Positions 10,201 to 37,790 of a DNA stretch of 64,000 nt are shown here, piece by piece (the stretch's first letter is position 1; each line of letters opens with the position of its first letter). This stretch comes from Cyprinodon diabolis (Eukaryota; Chordata; Actinopteri; Cyprinodontiformes; Cyprinodontidae): the NCBI GenBank assembly GCA_030533445.1, contig CM060064.1:24213126-24277125 (forward strand). The letters are read 5' to 3'. The notes under the pieces were generated by a model, which was not told the DNA's origin, did not search any database, and saw only the letters and a list, made by a program, of their open reading frames with translations. Position numbers and translations under genes: made by a program.

Positions 10201-12217
10201 GATTATAAAGGCAGAGACACATCTTAATATTGATACTGAATAATAAGATGGAGGATAAATGAATAGTTGAATAGATGGATTACAGCAGGAAAGAAATAAT
10301 AGTTGTAGAAAATTTTAATCCCAGTCTGTAAAATACAATGACACATGACATCAATATTACACCCAATTAACTCGAGATCCCCCAAAAGTCTAGTAACAAG
10401 ATATTTTTTTCTGTGTTAGTTTCTGTTTTTACTGGGGGAGGGGTGGACTGCAGAAGCTTCCTCATTCAGAAAAGTTGAAGATGAAATCCTTGCTCACTGA
10501 CACAGACTATGTGCTATAAAAGCCTAAATTATACTGATTATCATCTTAGAAAATACCTTTCAGAAAACACATACATACCAAAGATGCACAGTCGATGGGC
10601 AAGGGGGCTTCCAGAAAGTTTTGATGGGGTGGAGACTAATAAGTAAGGGATGGCAAACTAAAAGCCATTTCAGAATTTCATGTTTTGAAGTATGTCTACA
10701 AAAAGTCTTGTCGGTATGTAAGAGAAAGTTCTCCCTCAACCCCTATATCATGTATTTTTAAAGATTAGAGAAATATTGTAATGCTTCAAAATCCTTGACC
10801 CATAGTGTAATCCTTCCATCATAATCATAATCATGTAAAAATAAATAAACAAAGATCAAGAGAAAAAATATGGAATGATTATGATATCCTAAAAAAAAAA
10901 AAAAAGTAAACATTTTTTCTCCTTATCAATTTTAGAAGTATGACCACAATCAGTTCATGGATGGGATCAGATGCATCAGCTTCTTAGTGTCATAGTGTAT
11001 TGTTGGGTTATTTATCAATGTTGCACAAAATATTAAAAAAAAAGAAGAAAAAAAAAGAAATAGAGAGAAGCTGATTGTTGTGAATTGTTAATGCTTAGTC
11101 TCCATTTTTTTTTTATAATTAGCAATAATTATACCCCACCACATGACAATCTTACCAAGGAGCAGATGCAAATAGCAGTACCCCCCAAACAACCCCCTAC
11201 CTACTACAAAAATAACACAAAAAAACTAATAAATAGCAGAAGGCTTTTGAGCACTGTAATGATGTGTCTCATAAATAAAGTTTTATTATATTGAGTGCAG
11301 ATTTTATGAGAATTCAGCATTTGTTAACATATATTATACGGTCAGCATGTCGACAAGTTTCAACTTTATTCATATATGCTAATTCACAACATCTTAAAAA
11401 TATTTACATGGACAGTTATTTACATTTATACAAGCAACAAATATTGGGCCATTGCCTTTGAAGAATCTGCTCCTCCTGAATGAACTAGCTGCAGTAGACC
11501 ATCTTGTAATGTTTGGTTGACTCTGCAGCAATCCCTCACACAGTGGAGAGGAAAAACTATTTCTGTACAGTGAATGCTCAGTCTACTATTTCAACTTTTT
11601 TTTTTGCCCCACGATTCGATCTATAATTACACAACTTATAAACCTGCGTGGAGGGGAACAAAAAAGAAAATAAAATTTATAGCAAAATAAAAAAAATCAT
11701 TCTGTGTTATCAATATCTATTACATGATGCACACTATTTAACTCTATATTGTCTATATTTTACCTGATTTGTGCTGATCGTCCTATTAATCACAAAGCTT
11801 GGTATTACTTTTGAGAGGACTTCTTTTTGCATTTATTTTCAGCAGATTGACTTTTATATTATTTTTACTGTTTTGTTTTGCTTTGAGGAAGGGATTGGGG
11901 ATTTCCTTCACATTTGAGTTTGCCTTGCTTTGCATTTTCACTGTCTGTATTTGTAACAATTTGTATGACTGAAAACATATAAACAAAATATAAATAAAAT
12001 CATTCCACTCTTTCAGCAATTCATTCATCACTCTGGAATAAATGTATCTAAGGGTGAAAATGTCTATCGTTTGAGATTTTTTGTTGTTGTTAGGGGGTGG
12101 GGCTGGTGGTGGTGAAAGAAGGGGAACCTTGCCCTGGACACCCTTTATTTCAGAACCACCTCTGCCTTCCTCTGCAGAGAACAAGCATTTTGGAAGGATA
12201 CCCCAACCAACCGCACA
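10201..12217. other. AT-rich interval upstream of hoxa2b
   Basis: About 2 kb of AT-rich DNA with A-runs (10888-10905, 11034-11057) and a few short open frames of no recognisable type. I see no gene and no classified repeat; parts may be old repeat relics. Confidence 0.5.
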
Positions 12218-12218
12218 A

Positions 12219-12246
12219 CCCCCCCCCCCACCCCCCCCCCACACAC
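12219..12246. repeat. Poly-C tract with short CA run
   Basis: Twenty-two bases, all C except one A, followed by ACACAC. Long C-runs like this are prone to sequencing-length error. Confidence 0.9.
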
Positions 12247-12255
12247 GTTGACTTG

Positions 12256-12788
12256 CATTCATTTTATATGGCCTAAGACCCTTACCCTTACCCTAACCCT
12301 AACTATTACCAAGATGTACCTAATCCTAACCTAAACTGAATTCACACCTCAGTCCTAAACCTAACCCCAACTCAAGGAACAGAACTTTACCATATAGGGA
12401 ACAGTTGAATGTCCCCATATGTACCTGTAAGTCCTGGCATGTAGGATATTTTACAAAATACTTCCCTCAAATTGTAGGTAAAACAAGACCACACACTCAC
12501 ACACACAGAGAGCTTTGTTTTAATTATATATGGGGACATTTCACTTACATTCATTTATATGGCCTAACCCAGACCCTTTCCCTAACCCTATAACCATTAC
12601 CAACATAAACCCAACCCAAGCCTTAATCTAAACCAAATTCACTCCTTAGTTCTAAACTTTAACCCTAATTTAAAGAAGAGAACTTTACCATATGGGGACC
12701 AGTTGAATGTTCCCACATGTACCTTGTAAGTCCCAACAGTGTAGGATATTTTACAAAACACTGCCCCCACATTGAAGGTAAAATAAGA

Positions 12789-12790
<2 letters not shown>
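12256..12790. repeat. Tandem pair of about 291-bp repeats with telomere-like CCCTAA stretches
   Basis: Two successive units begin 'catt..atttatatggcctaa' (ggcctaa at about 12270 and 12561), run through CCCTTACCCTAACCCTAAC-like sequence, then 'aactttaccatat.ggga.cagttgaatgt.cccatatgtacctgtaagtc' and 'gtaggatattttacaaaa.act'. Each ends in an AC-rich tract. The second ends in the CA microsatellite at 12790-12856. Confidence 0.8.

Positions 12791-12856
<66 letters not shown>
12790..12856. repeat. (CA)n microsatellite
   Basis: About 33 uninterrupted CA units, 300 bases before the hoxa2b start codon. They cause spurious open frames on both strands. Confidence 0.97.
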
Positions 12857-12860
<4 letters not shown>

Positions 12861-13158
12861 CTCCCTCAAATACAGTGTAACTATGACCCCAGACTGAGGC
12901 GGTCCCATTCAGATTCTCTCAATCGGCCGCAGGAGGGACGGTGGCTTCATTTGATGAAAATGACACCCAAACTATCTATGGGCGGTATTAATCATGTGAC
13001 GAGCAGCACAGTCTAATTCCAAGTATGTCTCCATGAAATCCCTACTTCATGGCGCGGAGATCTCCACAGCACCGCCAGGTTAAACCTCGTGTTAATCCCC
13101 GATCCCTTATTTAAACGTCGTGCCTGTGCGTCTTCTCCAGAACCAGAAGCAGGAGGAG
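12857..13158 (+). promoter_or_regulatory. hoxa2b: hoxa2b proximal promoter / 5' UTR
   Basis: Complex sequence between the CA repeat and the hoxa2b start. It includes TAATCATGTGACGAG near 12988-13002, GC-rich patches, and TATTTAAA at about 13108 that could serve as a TATA-like element about 50 bases before the start codon. The start site is not determined. Confidence 0.4.
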
Positions 13159-14498
13159 ATGAATTACGAATTCGGGTGTGAGAGCGGTTTCATCAACAGC
13201 CGACCGTCGCTCGCTGAGTGCCTGACATCTCTTACTAACCCCTCCGGAGAAGCCTTTCAAAGTCCATCAATCAAGAGCTCCACACCGATTCCTCCTCCTC
13301 CTCCCCCCTTCGAGCAGACCATCCCCGACCTGAAGCCCACCGTCCACCCACGTTGCAAACGGGCATTGAAAGCGTACGGTCCGCTGCAGGCTGCGTCTCT
13401 GCTCACCGAGTATCCGTGGATGAAGGAGAAGAAAAGCATCAAGAGGAGCCAGGCTACTGCTTCTTCAGCCGCTGCAGCAGGCTCTGACCTCTCTCCCCAA
13501 GGCAAGACAGGATGATTAATAACCCTCAGCCTAAAAAGGCTCCTCTTAGTCTCCGCTCAGAGCCGCATGGATCATGCGCATCCTTCCTAGACGCAGCAGA
13601 GCTTTTGATTTAAGCTTGTTTAATGTAATCGAACTGCGCACTGACTTGCAATGCAACGTCAGAGCGCTAATGTTTGACAGTAATAGAAAGTGATAGATTA
13701 CTTAAACATGGCCCGGCAGCTGTCATGTTCATTAATCTTCACCGTGCGTCCTGTCCTGTCCACGCAGACCCATCATATCCAACCCATAAATCTCCCCTGC
13801 GCTCCAATGTTTCCATGCACAGCGCGTTTTAGCACGATCTATCTGAACACATTGTGCTTTGTTTTTCAGGTTCTCCGAAGAGGTCAGAGAGTACAGCTGG
13901 TCTTGCTGAGTTGGTGGTTGCATCCAGGAGGCTGAGGACCGCGTACAGCAACACGCAGCTCGTGGAGCTGGAGAAGGAGTTTCATTTTAACAGATACCTG
14001 TGCAGACCCAGGCGGGTGGAGATAGCCGCGCTGTTGGATTTGACGGAGAAGCAGGTGAAGGTATGGTTTCAAAACAGGCGGATGAAACACAAAAGGCAGA
14101 CCCAGTGTAAGGAGAACAGGAATAGCGATGGGGAGTATGCATCGGGCGTAAATGAGGAGTTTGAGCCGGTTAAGGAGAGCGGCGAAGGCGGCGCGCCCAT
14201 CCAGAGGGAGCGTTACAGTTTCCACCACAACACCCTGATTGATCAGCAGCCTCAAAGCGGACACAATGGGCAGAACCAGAAACATTTTACCAGCCCAGCA
14301 CCCATCTGCGAGTCAATAACAGGCCCGGACAATGCTCAGTCCCCCTGCCTGGGCGCCTCTTTGCAGGATTTTTACGTTTTCTCTCCCTTGGCTTCTTTTT
14401 CATCGGATTCATCACTGGGTTCCCCACTTTCATCTTCGGAAACCTTCAACCTTTTCCCAGCGACTCTCCAAACAATGGAATTGCAAAATCTTTCCTGA
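13159..14498 (+). CDS. hoxa2b: Hox2 transcription factor, two exons (13159-13501, 13870-14498)
   Basis: Homeodomain protein of 323 residues. Hox2 proteins specify hindbrain segments and second-arch neural crest. Exon 1 begins [20 protein letters not shown], the hallmark Hox2 start, followed by [10 protein letters not shown], a proline run and [10 protein letters not shown]. The Pbx-binding motif YPWMKEKK is at residues 85-92. Exon 2 carries the homeodomain [19 protein letters not shown] through [20 protein letters not shown], then [14 protein letters not shown] and the terminal [10 protein letters not shown]. The phases of the two exons fit only if exon 1 ends at 13501 with a GC donor (AAG/GCAAGA); there is no GT between 13421 and the in-frame stop at 13513-13515. 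The homeodomain has only conservative changes (Ser9, Val14, Arg24, Lys43). Poly(A) signal AATAAA is at 14654-14659. Identity is sure; a versus b copy is by synteny. Confidence 0.95.
13502..13869 (+). promoter_or_regulatory. hoxa2b: hoxa2b intron with Meis/Pbx-Hox motif cluster
   Basis: A 368-base intron beginning GCAAGA and ending TTTTTCAG. It contains TGACAG (Prep/Meis) at 13675-13680, TGATAGATTA (fits Pbx-Hox TGATNNATKR) at 13691-13700, and CTGTCA at 13720-13725. Published work on mouse Hoxa2 places a Hoxb1-dependent rhombomere-4 enhancer with Prep/Meis and Pbx-Hox sites in the intron, so this is its likely counterpart. Equivalence is inferred. Confidence 0.6.
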
Positions 14499-15216
14499 AA
14501 TCATGTCTGTTAATTTAAACTTAATCTCTTTAATTCAGTTTATATTGTGTGTGGAAAAAAACCCTGACAATAAGGTGAGTTAATTGATTTTTTGCAACAC
14601 GGGACTCTTTCAGGATATTTTTTATTAATGTAAGATTTTTTTATATTTCTTCAAATAAATATGTAAAATTATACGAAAACCTTTTGTGTCATTTTGCAGA
14701 GCCTGTTGATTTTAGCTCAGCATATGCATGCGTCCTAAGAGGATATAGGTGCACGAGACGTGCCGAGTTAATCAGTAAAATAAAGAAAAAAAATATAATA
14801 ATTATTTATATTATTACGAATAATAAATTAGGCACAAACAGACCAAGTCAAGCTTTAAATTATTTCAAAATAATTTTTTGTAGCTTTACAGTTGTGCGTC
14901 TTTTTTTGAAATGACTTAAATAGGAAGAGACTAAAGCAAATAAATCGAGAATGGCCTTGTGGGAGAGCAGGGCAAAAGTTGTGACTCCTGTTGGCTTTCT
15001 AATTAAAGTTTATTGCCTATAAAACTCACGGTGTCGAGGCCGCTTGTTTATAGCACTGCAGCAGCTCCTATATATAAAAGAAAAATTAGCATACTCTTCC
15101 GTGTTTATTGAGACCTTAAAGATTTAAGGAAATATTAGGTACATATTGGTCAATGCAATCTTTTCATACATATTAATTAGGTCAAATGTTGGGTTAAATC
15201 AGCCATTGGCTAAATC

Positions 15217-15283
<67 letters not shown>
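15217..15283. repeat. (ATT)n microsatellite
   Basis: About 22 uninterrupted ATT units. Confidence 0.97.
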
Positions 15284-15748
15284 TATTGCTTTGTTTGTGA
15301 TTTAACCATTATAAACTAAATCCACTGGAGGTCTAAATGTGTTTTTCCTATTTTTCCCATACAAACATAGCATTCCTAAAAAGATAATTTTATTAAAATA
15401 AAGTATATTATAAAATGTATTAATAAAATCACTTATATTTAAAACAGTGTCAGTGTGTCTGACTCATTTGTTTAACTAAAAGCAGATTATTGTGTTTTCT
15501 TTTGGAAATATTGCACAAGAGAGTTCTGACTGAATATTGCTGGATGAGCTGATTGCAATTCAATTTGCTTCTTCAGCTGATTCTACTTTGAATTAGCTGA
15601 GGAGAGAAAAGCAAAAACATATGCTTTAATGATGACTGTTTAGGAGATCACTGGGATCCACAACATCTGAATGAGTGTTTACAGGATGAATAAATTACAC
15701 CAGATTCAGCTCAAGAACCAACCTGCACTGAGATGGAGGACATCCAGG

Positions 15749-15762
15749 CCAGCAGGGGGCCC
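15749..15762 (+). promoter_or_regulatory. CTCF-like motif 3' of hoxa2b
   Basis: CCAGCAGGGGGCCC matches CCASYAGRKGGCRS at 13 of 14 positions. It sits 1.25 kb after the hoxa2b stop, at the 3' edge of the Hox cluster facing skap2. Roughly one match this good could occur by chance in 64 kb. Confidence 0.45.
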
Positions 15763-17249
15763 ACATGCTGTTTGATCTAACAAAATAATACTATTGATGC
15801 CAATGCTTTGGGTTTGAAGTAACATCCATCAGTTACTGTTTTATATTTGAATAATTTCATAGATTCACCAAATATTATTTATTATAATGTGTCAAGTTTA
15901 ATCATTTCTGCTTTATGCTGGTTTGTTGGGGTCAAATTATATGTTGGAGCTCTAAATGAATTGCTTGATGATTAATTGAATCAATTTATTTAACTTTCCA
16001 TAATTATAAACTTAATATAATAGAATGAATCAACTCGGTAAATTATGTCTTACCAATTAAAAGTAATTTAAGTTAGAGCTGCTTTCTTTTTATAGTGTGC
16101 AAATGGAAACCATTCCAATTAAATAAACGATGGTATAAGTGGTGCTAATCTGTTAAAAGACTGGCTTAGCTGAAATCCTGGATCAGCACTAAATGACACA
16201 TTCATTTTAGCTATTTCTACTTATCAAACTGTTGCTAAAACGTTGATTAAACACTTAAGTTACAAGCTGTGAGACATTTAATACATGGTAATCTGTCTGA
16301 ATAATTTTGCAGTATGTGATGCAAAAAGAGGAAACCTGCAAGAGGCAGTTTCTGAGATAACAGGCAAGCTTTATGGGGAAACCAGATACATCCCTGCCTC
16401 CATGAATGCACACACACAGAAACTGACAGGGGTGATAGGTCAAGCTGGCTCTCCTCTCCTCTTCCAGCAAGGAGAAACTCCTGCAAGGTCAGGAGGGGGT
16501 CAGGTTTTAAATGACGGCATGGCTCATAAAAAATACATTAGCAGCTAAACAGGAAGTAAGTTTGTAAGTTCTTGGGAAATCCAACAACAGGTATGGTTAA
16601 AGACCTTAGGAGATCATCCATAATGAAGGTTTAATACATATTTTCCTAATATAAAACTCATAGAGATCATTCAGAACAGTCTTCATCTAGCATTTTAATA
16701 ATGCTTCATTTTGAAGACAACCTTTATAATTTACATTTCTTCACAAAAGATGAAAAATATGATAAGGCAACTAATCATATAGTACATTTATCATAACTTT
16801 TAACGGGCATTTATTTACATTACCCTGATATTTTAGAAGGTCCTCAAAGTGGTAATTCAGTTAAGTCAAAATATTTGTTTTTCCATATTTTTTGAAAATG
16901 TCTGGGATTCATTATTTCATTTAATGTCTCAGACAGATCAGCAATTGGTTGGTGTATTCCGAACCTTTGGTTCATATGGTGTGTTATTCATCTTTACATT
17001 TCTGTCAACTCTGCCATCTGAGAAGATCAATGTATTTCAGAAGAAAGCTTGTTTGTCAGCAGCATGAGATGATAAACACCTGCAAGAACAGTAAAATTAG
17101 TCAAAATTGGAACGACAGCTCTAACCTCTCTATCACCTTTCTCATAAACAAGAAGCTTTACAGTTCAAACCTATACTGTTTGAAGATGGAAAAACAAATA
17201 AAGGATATTGTCATAAACACCTCCAATGAATCAGAAGGCACAAGTTTCA

Positions 17250-17524
17250 CACTGCAAAAACCATCTAGAATTAAGTAAAAAAATTCTTAAATTGAGTGTA
17301 TTTGCCCTTAATCTGAGTAGATAAATAAGATGATTTTCCAATTAAATTAGTATTTTTACTCCTAAAACAAGATAATAAAATAATATGCACTTGAAATAAT
17401 TTTTATTTTAAAAGTAAATTGTCTCGTTCCATTGGCAAAGTATCTCAATTACCTCATCAATTCAAGAAAATAATGCACTTAATTTAAGCAAAAATTACTC
17501 ATTTAGATTTTCATTTTTGCAGTG
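17250..17524. repeat. Palindromic MITE-like repeat, copy 3
   Basis: The ends CACTGCAAAAACCATCTAG and TTTCATTTTTGCAGTG are inverted repeats; the interior matches copies 1 and 2 (for example TGTCTCGTTCCATTGGCAAA). This copy has the cleanest ends (CACTGCAAAAA / TTTTTGCAGTG). Confidence 0.8.
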
Positions 17525-17844
17525 CACTTGGTAAAAGGTGAGATGGATATTCATTCCTCCTCTACTCCTACACTTAAGAGCAACCAATTGCCTAAAAAAT
17601 TCCTCAAATTAGAATATTAAACGACCTGTGCACATTTAATCTCTTAAACTGTATGGCTATTTGCACAACTGCAAACGTTTTTTTTTATTTTTACAAAACC
17701 AATGAACACCAAAAAAGAGAGGATGTTTATGAAATCTAAAGTAATATCATAAACTGTTCATGTTGAAAATCTGAAAATTTTCACTAAATAAATAAATTAA
17801 TAAAAGTATGGTAAAAACCTTATAAGAATGTCTAAATTTTCAAG

Positions 17845-17998
<154 letters not shown>

Positions 17999-18109
17999 AT
18001 TAGCTATGATTAAATGTTTCATTGCTGCTCTTTATGCTATTAATTATCCCTGTTTAGATTTACAGCTCTGGTATATTCATAAACCGCAAGCAGCTTCCAT
18101 CTGAGTGAA

Positions 18110-18517
18110 AAATAAATAAAAACTCTCCCACCACGGGCGTCATAATGCGCCCATTAAGTCAGAGGCAACGAGCATATTTGGCTCTTGCGATAGATATATG
18201 AACCTGAATCAATCAAAAAATATTATCCCCAAGACTTGATTGTTGTATAAAGAATCGGGGGCCCATTAAAGCATCAACACCGTGTCTGCAGAGGCACTCA
18301 GTGACAGGAAGACACCCATAAACGTCATTGCAGCTTGTACTGAGGCGCGGCTCCTGGCATGGGGCCCCATGCGGAACCGAGAGGTCACTCTCAGCAATAA
18401 TCAACTAGACTTCCGTGTGTGTGAATAAGAGAGAGACTGAGCTGCAGCTTCTTCCGTGTAGCTGCTGTGAAATCTCTCTCCTGGTCCACCGAGCGCAAGC
18501 TGTCATTTCTGTCCACG
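18110..18517 (+). promoter_or_regulatory. skap2: skap2 promoter and 5' UTR region
   Basis: Repeat-free, relatively GC-rich sequence directly upstream of skap2 exon 1. It contains the perfect 16-bp palindrome GCATGGGGCCCCATGC (18357-18372), and the bases from about 18420 to the ATG look like a 5' UTR. There is no clear TATA box. The promoter call is from position. Confidence 0.45.
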
Positions 18518-34505
<15,988 letters not shown>

Positions 34506-34820
34506 ACCTGCATTAGGTTAACTTGCTGACACGTCATGCAACCTCTGCTTGAGCCATTTGTCTGCTGTTGCAATTTTTTTGGATAAAAAGACTGAAATAA
34601 ATGCCCTGTTTCATTATCAGTTAGTCTGACAGTTACAAAAATTGTGATTTGACTAAAAAAGTATTTTCTTGCAATTTTTCTATACCTTTCTATTTATTTT
34701 CCTTTGATCCTATTTTGAAGTTTTTTGTTATACCATTGTAGTGTTGCTTTTTGCAAATATAATAAAAAATTCAAACATCCACATTGTATTTTATGTGTTC
34801 TACATTAACTGGTTTTTAAA

Positions 34821-34834
34821 CCACAAGGTGGCAT
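34821..34834 (+). promoter_or_regulatory. CTCF-like motif 3' of skap2
   Basis: CCACAAGGTGGCAT, 12 of 14 to the CTCF consensus. Weak by itself: matches of this grade are expected by chance in a window of this length. Confidence 0.25.
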
Positions 34835-35679
34835 TGTAGTTGCTTAAAAATAATCCACATATTACAAGCCATATACTCACATTATCTGATAAATTGATAC
34901 AATAAAACTAACCCACCCATTTAAAACAAACACTTCTGGAATGTACATTTTTTTGTTTAAATTGTTAAAACTTTATTGTAATATATATTTTTTTCTTTTA
35001 TGTTCAGCATATCTGTCCCACACTTCAGAGATCTTTTATTTAAAGCACCTGGGAGACATTGCTGGGCAGAGGATCACTGCAATGGCAGATTGGAGGTTGT
35101 GCCGCCTGCCTGACTGTAACGGCTGAGGTGTACTAATAGGAAAGGCAGCCACACAGAAAGCAGGGAAGGTTATCACCCTCTGAGGGGCTGTTGACAGCAG
35201 GCGAGATGGCGTTATCCGAGGAGCGTTCCTCTGAGGTTACATGCATATACTGTACATGTTATTTTTTTCTGCCAAAAACCAGGCCTGAGTTTTAATGCAT
35301 CGTGACGATGTGGCCTTGTCAGGGGTTTTCTCAAGGTTGGAGGGTGGGGGGGAAATGGAAAGAGAAAAGCATTCATCAACCAATAACTCACTGTATCTAT
35401 TTTTCTTTTTTTTTTGCTGCCGTCTCTCTGCTTTGTTCCTGTTGAGTGATGAGCCATAGTCCTCTGTCCTCTTGGTGACATTAAAACCAAACATAAATCC
35501 TGATTTTTATGGCATAGTGCAGCAATAAAGCTTCCCATCTAATTGGAGATGTAATGAATTACTATAATTACTTATTGAATATACAGCACTGGAAATAGCT
35601 TTGTTTTGCGGCAATGCAGAAACCGGATATGACAATTTTGGGGTTTAAAACAGTTTGTATATTTTAAACAAAGAACATA

Positions 35680-37150
35680 CTGCCTTGCAAAAATATTCAC
35701 ATCCCTCAACCTCCACATACCTTTTCACATTCCGATAGGAGAAGTTGGTTAATTTTGTATGCAAGGAAGATCAGTGCAACACAGCACATTATTAAAGTCA
35801 GAGCTATCATTTGAAAAATGTGGTTTGTATTTGCAGTTAGCCCACCTGTGACAATGCTTTGCAGAACATTATTAAGCTGCAAAAATAACTGCAGGTGTTT
35901 TGGGGTCAAAGATTTGGGCAAATGGAAACTTAAGTATTTATCTTTTCTTCCCCACAAAAGAACTCAAGCTAATTCAGATTGAATAGATAATCTCTATAAA
36001 CAGCCATTTCTTCATTTCCTTCAGTATATTCTTAGTTGGATGCAGGTCTAATCTTTAACAGGCTTATTTTTTCCAATGAATATACTTTGATTTTAACCAT
36101 CCTGTTGTAGCTCTGGCTTTATGTTTTTGTTTCTTGTCCTGTTGGGAGGGAATCGTTTACCTCAATCACAAATCTTTTGCGAGCTCTTTTGCAGAAATTA
36201 AGATGTTATCTCAGACACTTAATTTCAGTCACATTGCATTGTACAAGACTAAGACTAAATGTATCTATACAGGCCTTTAAATGGCAGTAATACACCTAAA
36301 ATGGGTTTGCCGCCATACCAAAGGAAGGAGAGAGATGCAGCTAGCATGTAGATCTATGCAAGATGGTAAAACTAAGAATTTTTGGGACCTAACTTCACAA
36401 TTAAAGTTACAATAAAGTCCTGCAAAAATGAACTAGCAAGCTTTCAAGGTCTTGAAAAAAACTGAAACCGTAGAGTGAAATATTTACATGCTTGTACTTC
36501 TCGCAATGGAAAATCCAGTGGTGAAATCGTTCAGCCTTACGCCCAGTGACCTGTGGCAAACCGTTTTTTTTTTAACTTTATGAAACAATAGCTCAGTTCA
36601 CTGCCGCACTCTGTAGAAGTGAAGATTTGTGCCCTGTGTGAAAAAGTCATGGTTCTGTCAACCGGTTCCCCCACCTTGACTCAGCTGTGGGTCTCTGCAG
36701 GCTCCGCAAGAATCCCTGTGGTGCTTTTGCCGGTTTTCTATAATAATAATGCTCTCATTGTTTAGCCTGTAGCCTGAAATGGGTTGTCATGTATTAGTAG
36801 GTCTGCAGCTGTTCTTTAGTCTTTCCTTTTTCATATAATGAGTTAAACAGTGCTCTGTGATGTCTTGAAAGCTTGAGATACAACCTAAATCTGATTCAGA
36901 CTTCCCTGCAACTTTATCCCTAACCTGCTTGCAGTGCTAATTGGTCTTCATGATGCTGTCTGTTCACCAATGTTCTTCAACAAACCCCTTACAGAACAGC
37001 TGGAATTATAGTAAGATTTAATAAGTACCAGATGTTAAGGCCCCAGCCATTGATGAGGACTGATCTATGCGCCTTAGAGAAAGAAAAAAAAAGACTGGTG
37101 CAGTGGTGTCGCAGGTGTTCTGTCAGAACAACATATGCTGACAGATCTTG
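35680..37150. repeat. Probable relic of an interspersed DNA element
   Basis: It starts 'tactgccttgcaaaaatattcac', a phrase I associate with a common teleost repeat, and includes 'ggtcttcatgatgctgtctgttcacc' near 36944, typical of the same element. There is no intact frame. The family name and limits are uncertain. Confidence 0.4.
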
Positions 37151-37499
37151 ATACGCTTAGATTTTTATGTACCCTAATTGAATTCAGAGTCACAATGTAA
37201 ACCACAGCCAATGTTTTCTATTATTTTAAACATGAAAACAAAATCTAAATAAAATTAAATTTCTGCACACACGTTTTTTTTTTCTTTTAACTATTAATGT
37301 AACTCAGTTTAAATTAATATTGACTAATATGGTTTTAGCTATAGAGGCTTCTTCTCTAAACATCCCAGAAACATCGTCATATGTCATTGTTTCACCCCCA
37401 ATTAAATTCATTACCTTATCAATATTTATCTTTCACACAGCCACCGGAAACAGAAATGTGGTTCCATCCAACTGCAGGTGACTGGGATATCAGGATTTT

Positions 37500-37790
37500 A
37501 CCATTTTATTTATATAAAGCCAATTCACAATACATGTCCTCTTGTCATCTCAAGACACTTTACAATAGACAATTCAACTAGATCATACAGTCAGATTGGT
37601 TAAACTTAAAACTAGCTGACTGCATTGACTCAAAAGCGATCCCTCACACCAAACATGCATGCAGAGACAGTGGAGAGGAAAACTCCCTTTTAACAGGAAG
37701 AAACCTTCAGCAGAACCAGGTTCAGTGTGAGCCAGGGCGACTGGGGTTCAAGGAGACAGAAGCAGACATACAAAAAGAAGCAGAGATACA
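37500..37790. repeat. Interspersed repeat, copy 2 of 3
   Basis: 'atttatataaagccaattcacaa...ctcaagacactttacaat...gatcatacagt' then 'gacagtggagaggaaaactccc ttttaacaggaa' (two phrases) and 'cagcagaaccaggttcagtgtgagc' align with 63646-63930. No coding capacity. Confidence 0.8.

Noticed and set aside
10428..10446. G-rich TGGGGGAGGGGTGGAC as a Krox20 site for an r3/r5 enhancer
   Set aside because: It does not fit the Krox20 consensus well and has no second site nearby.
15179..15196. Possible retinoic acid response element, AGGTCA followed by GGGTTA
   Set aside because: Spacing is six and the second half-site has a mismatch, so it is not a proper DR5 or DR2.
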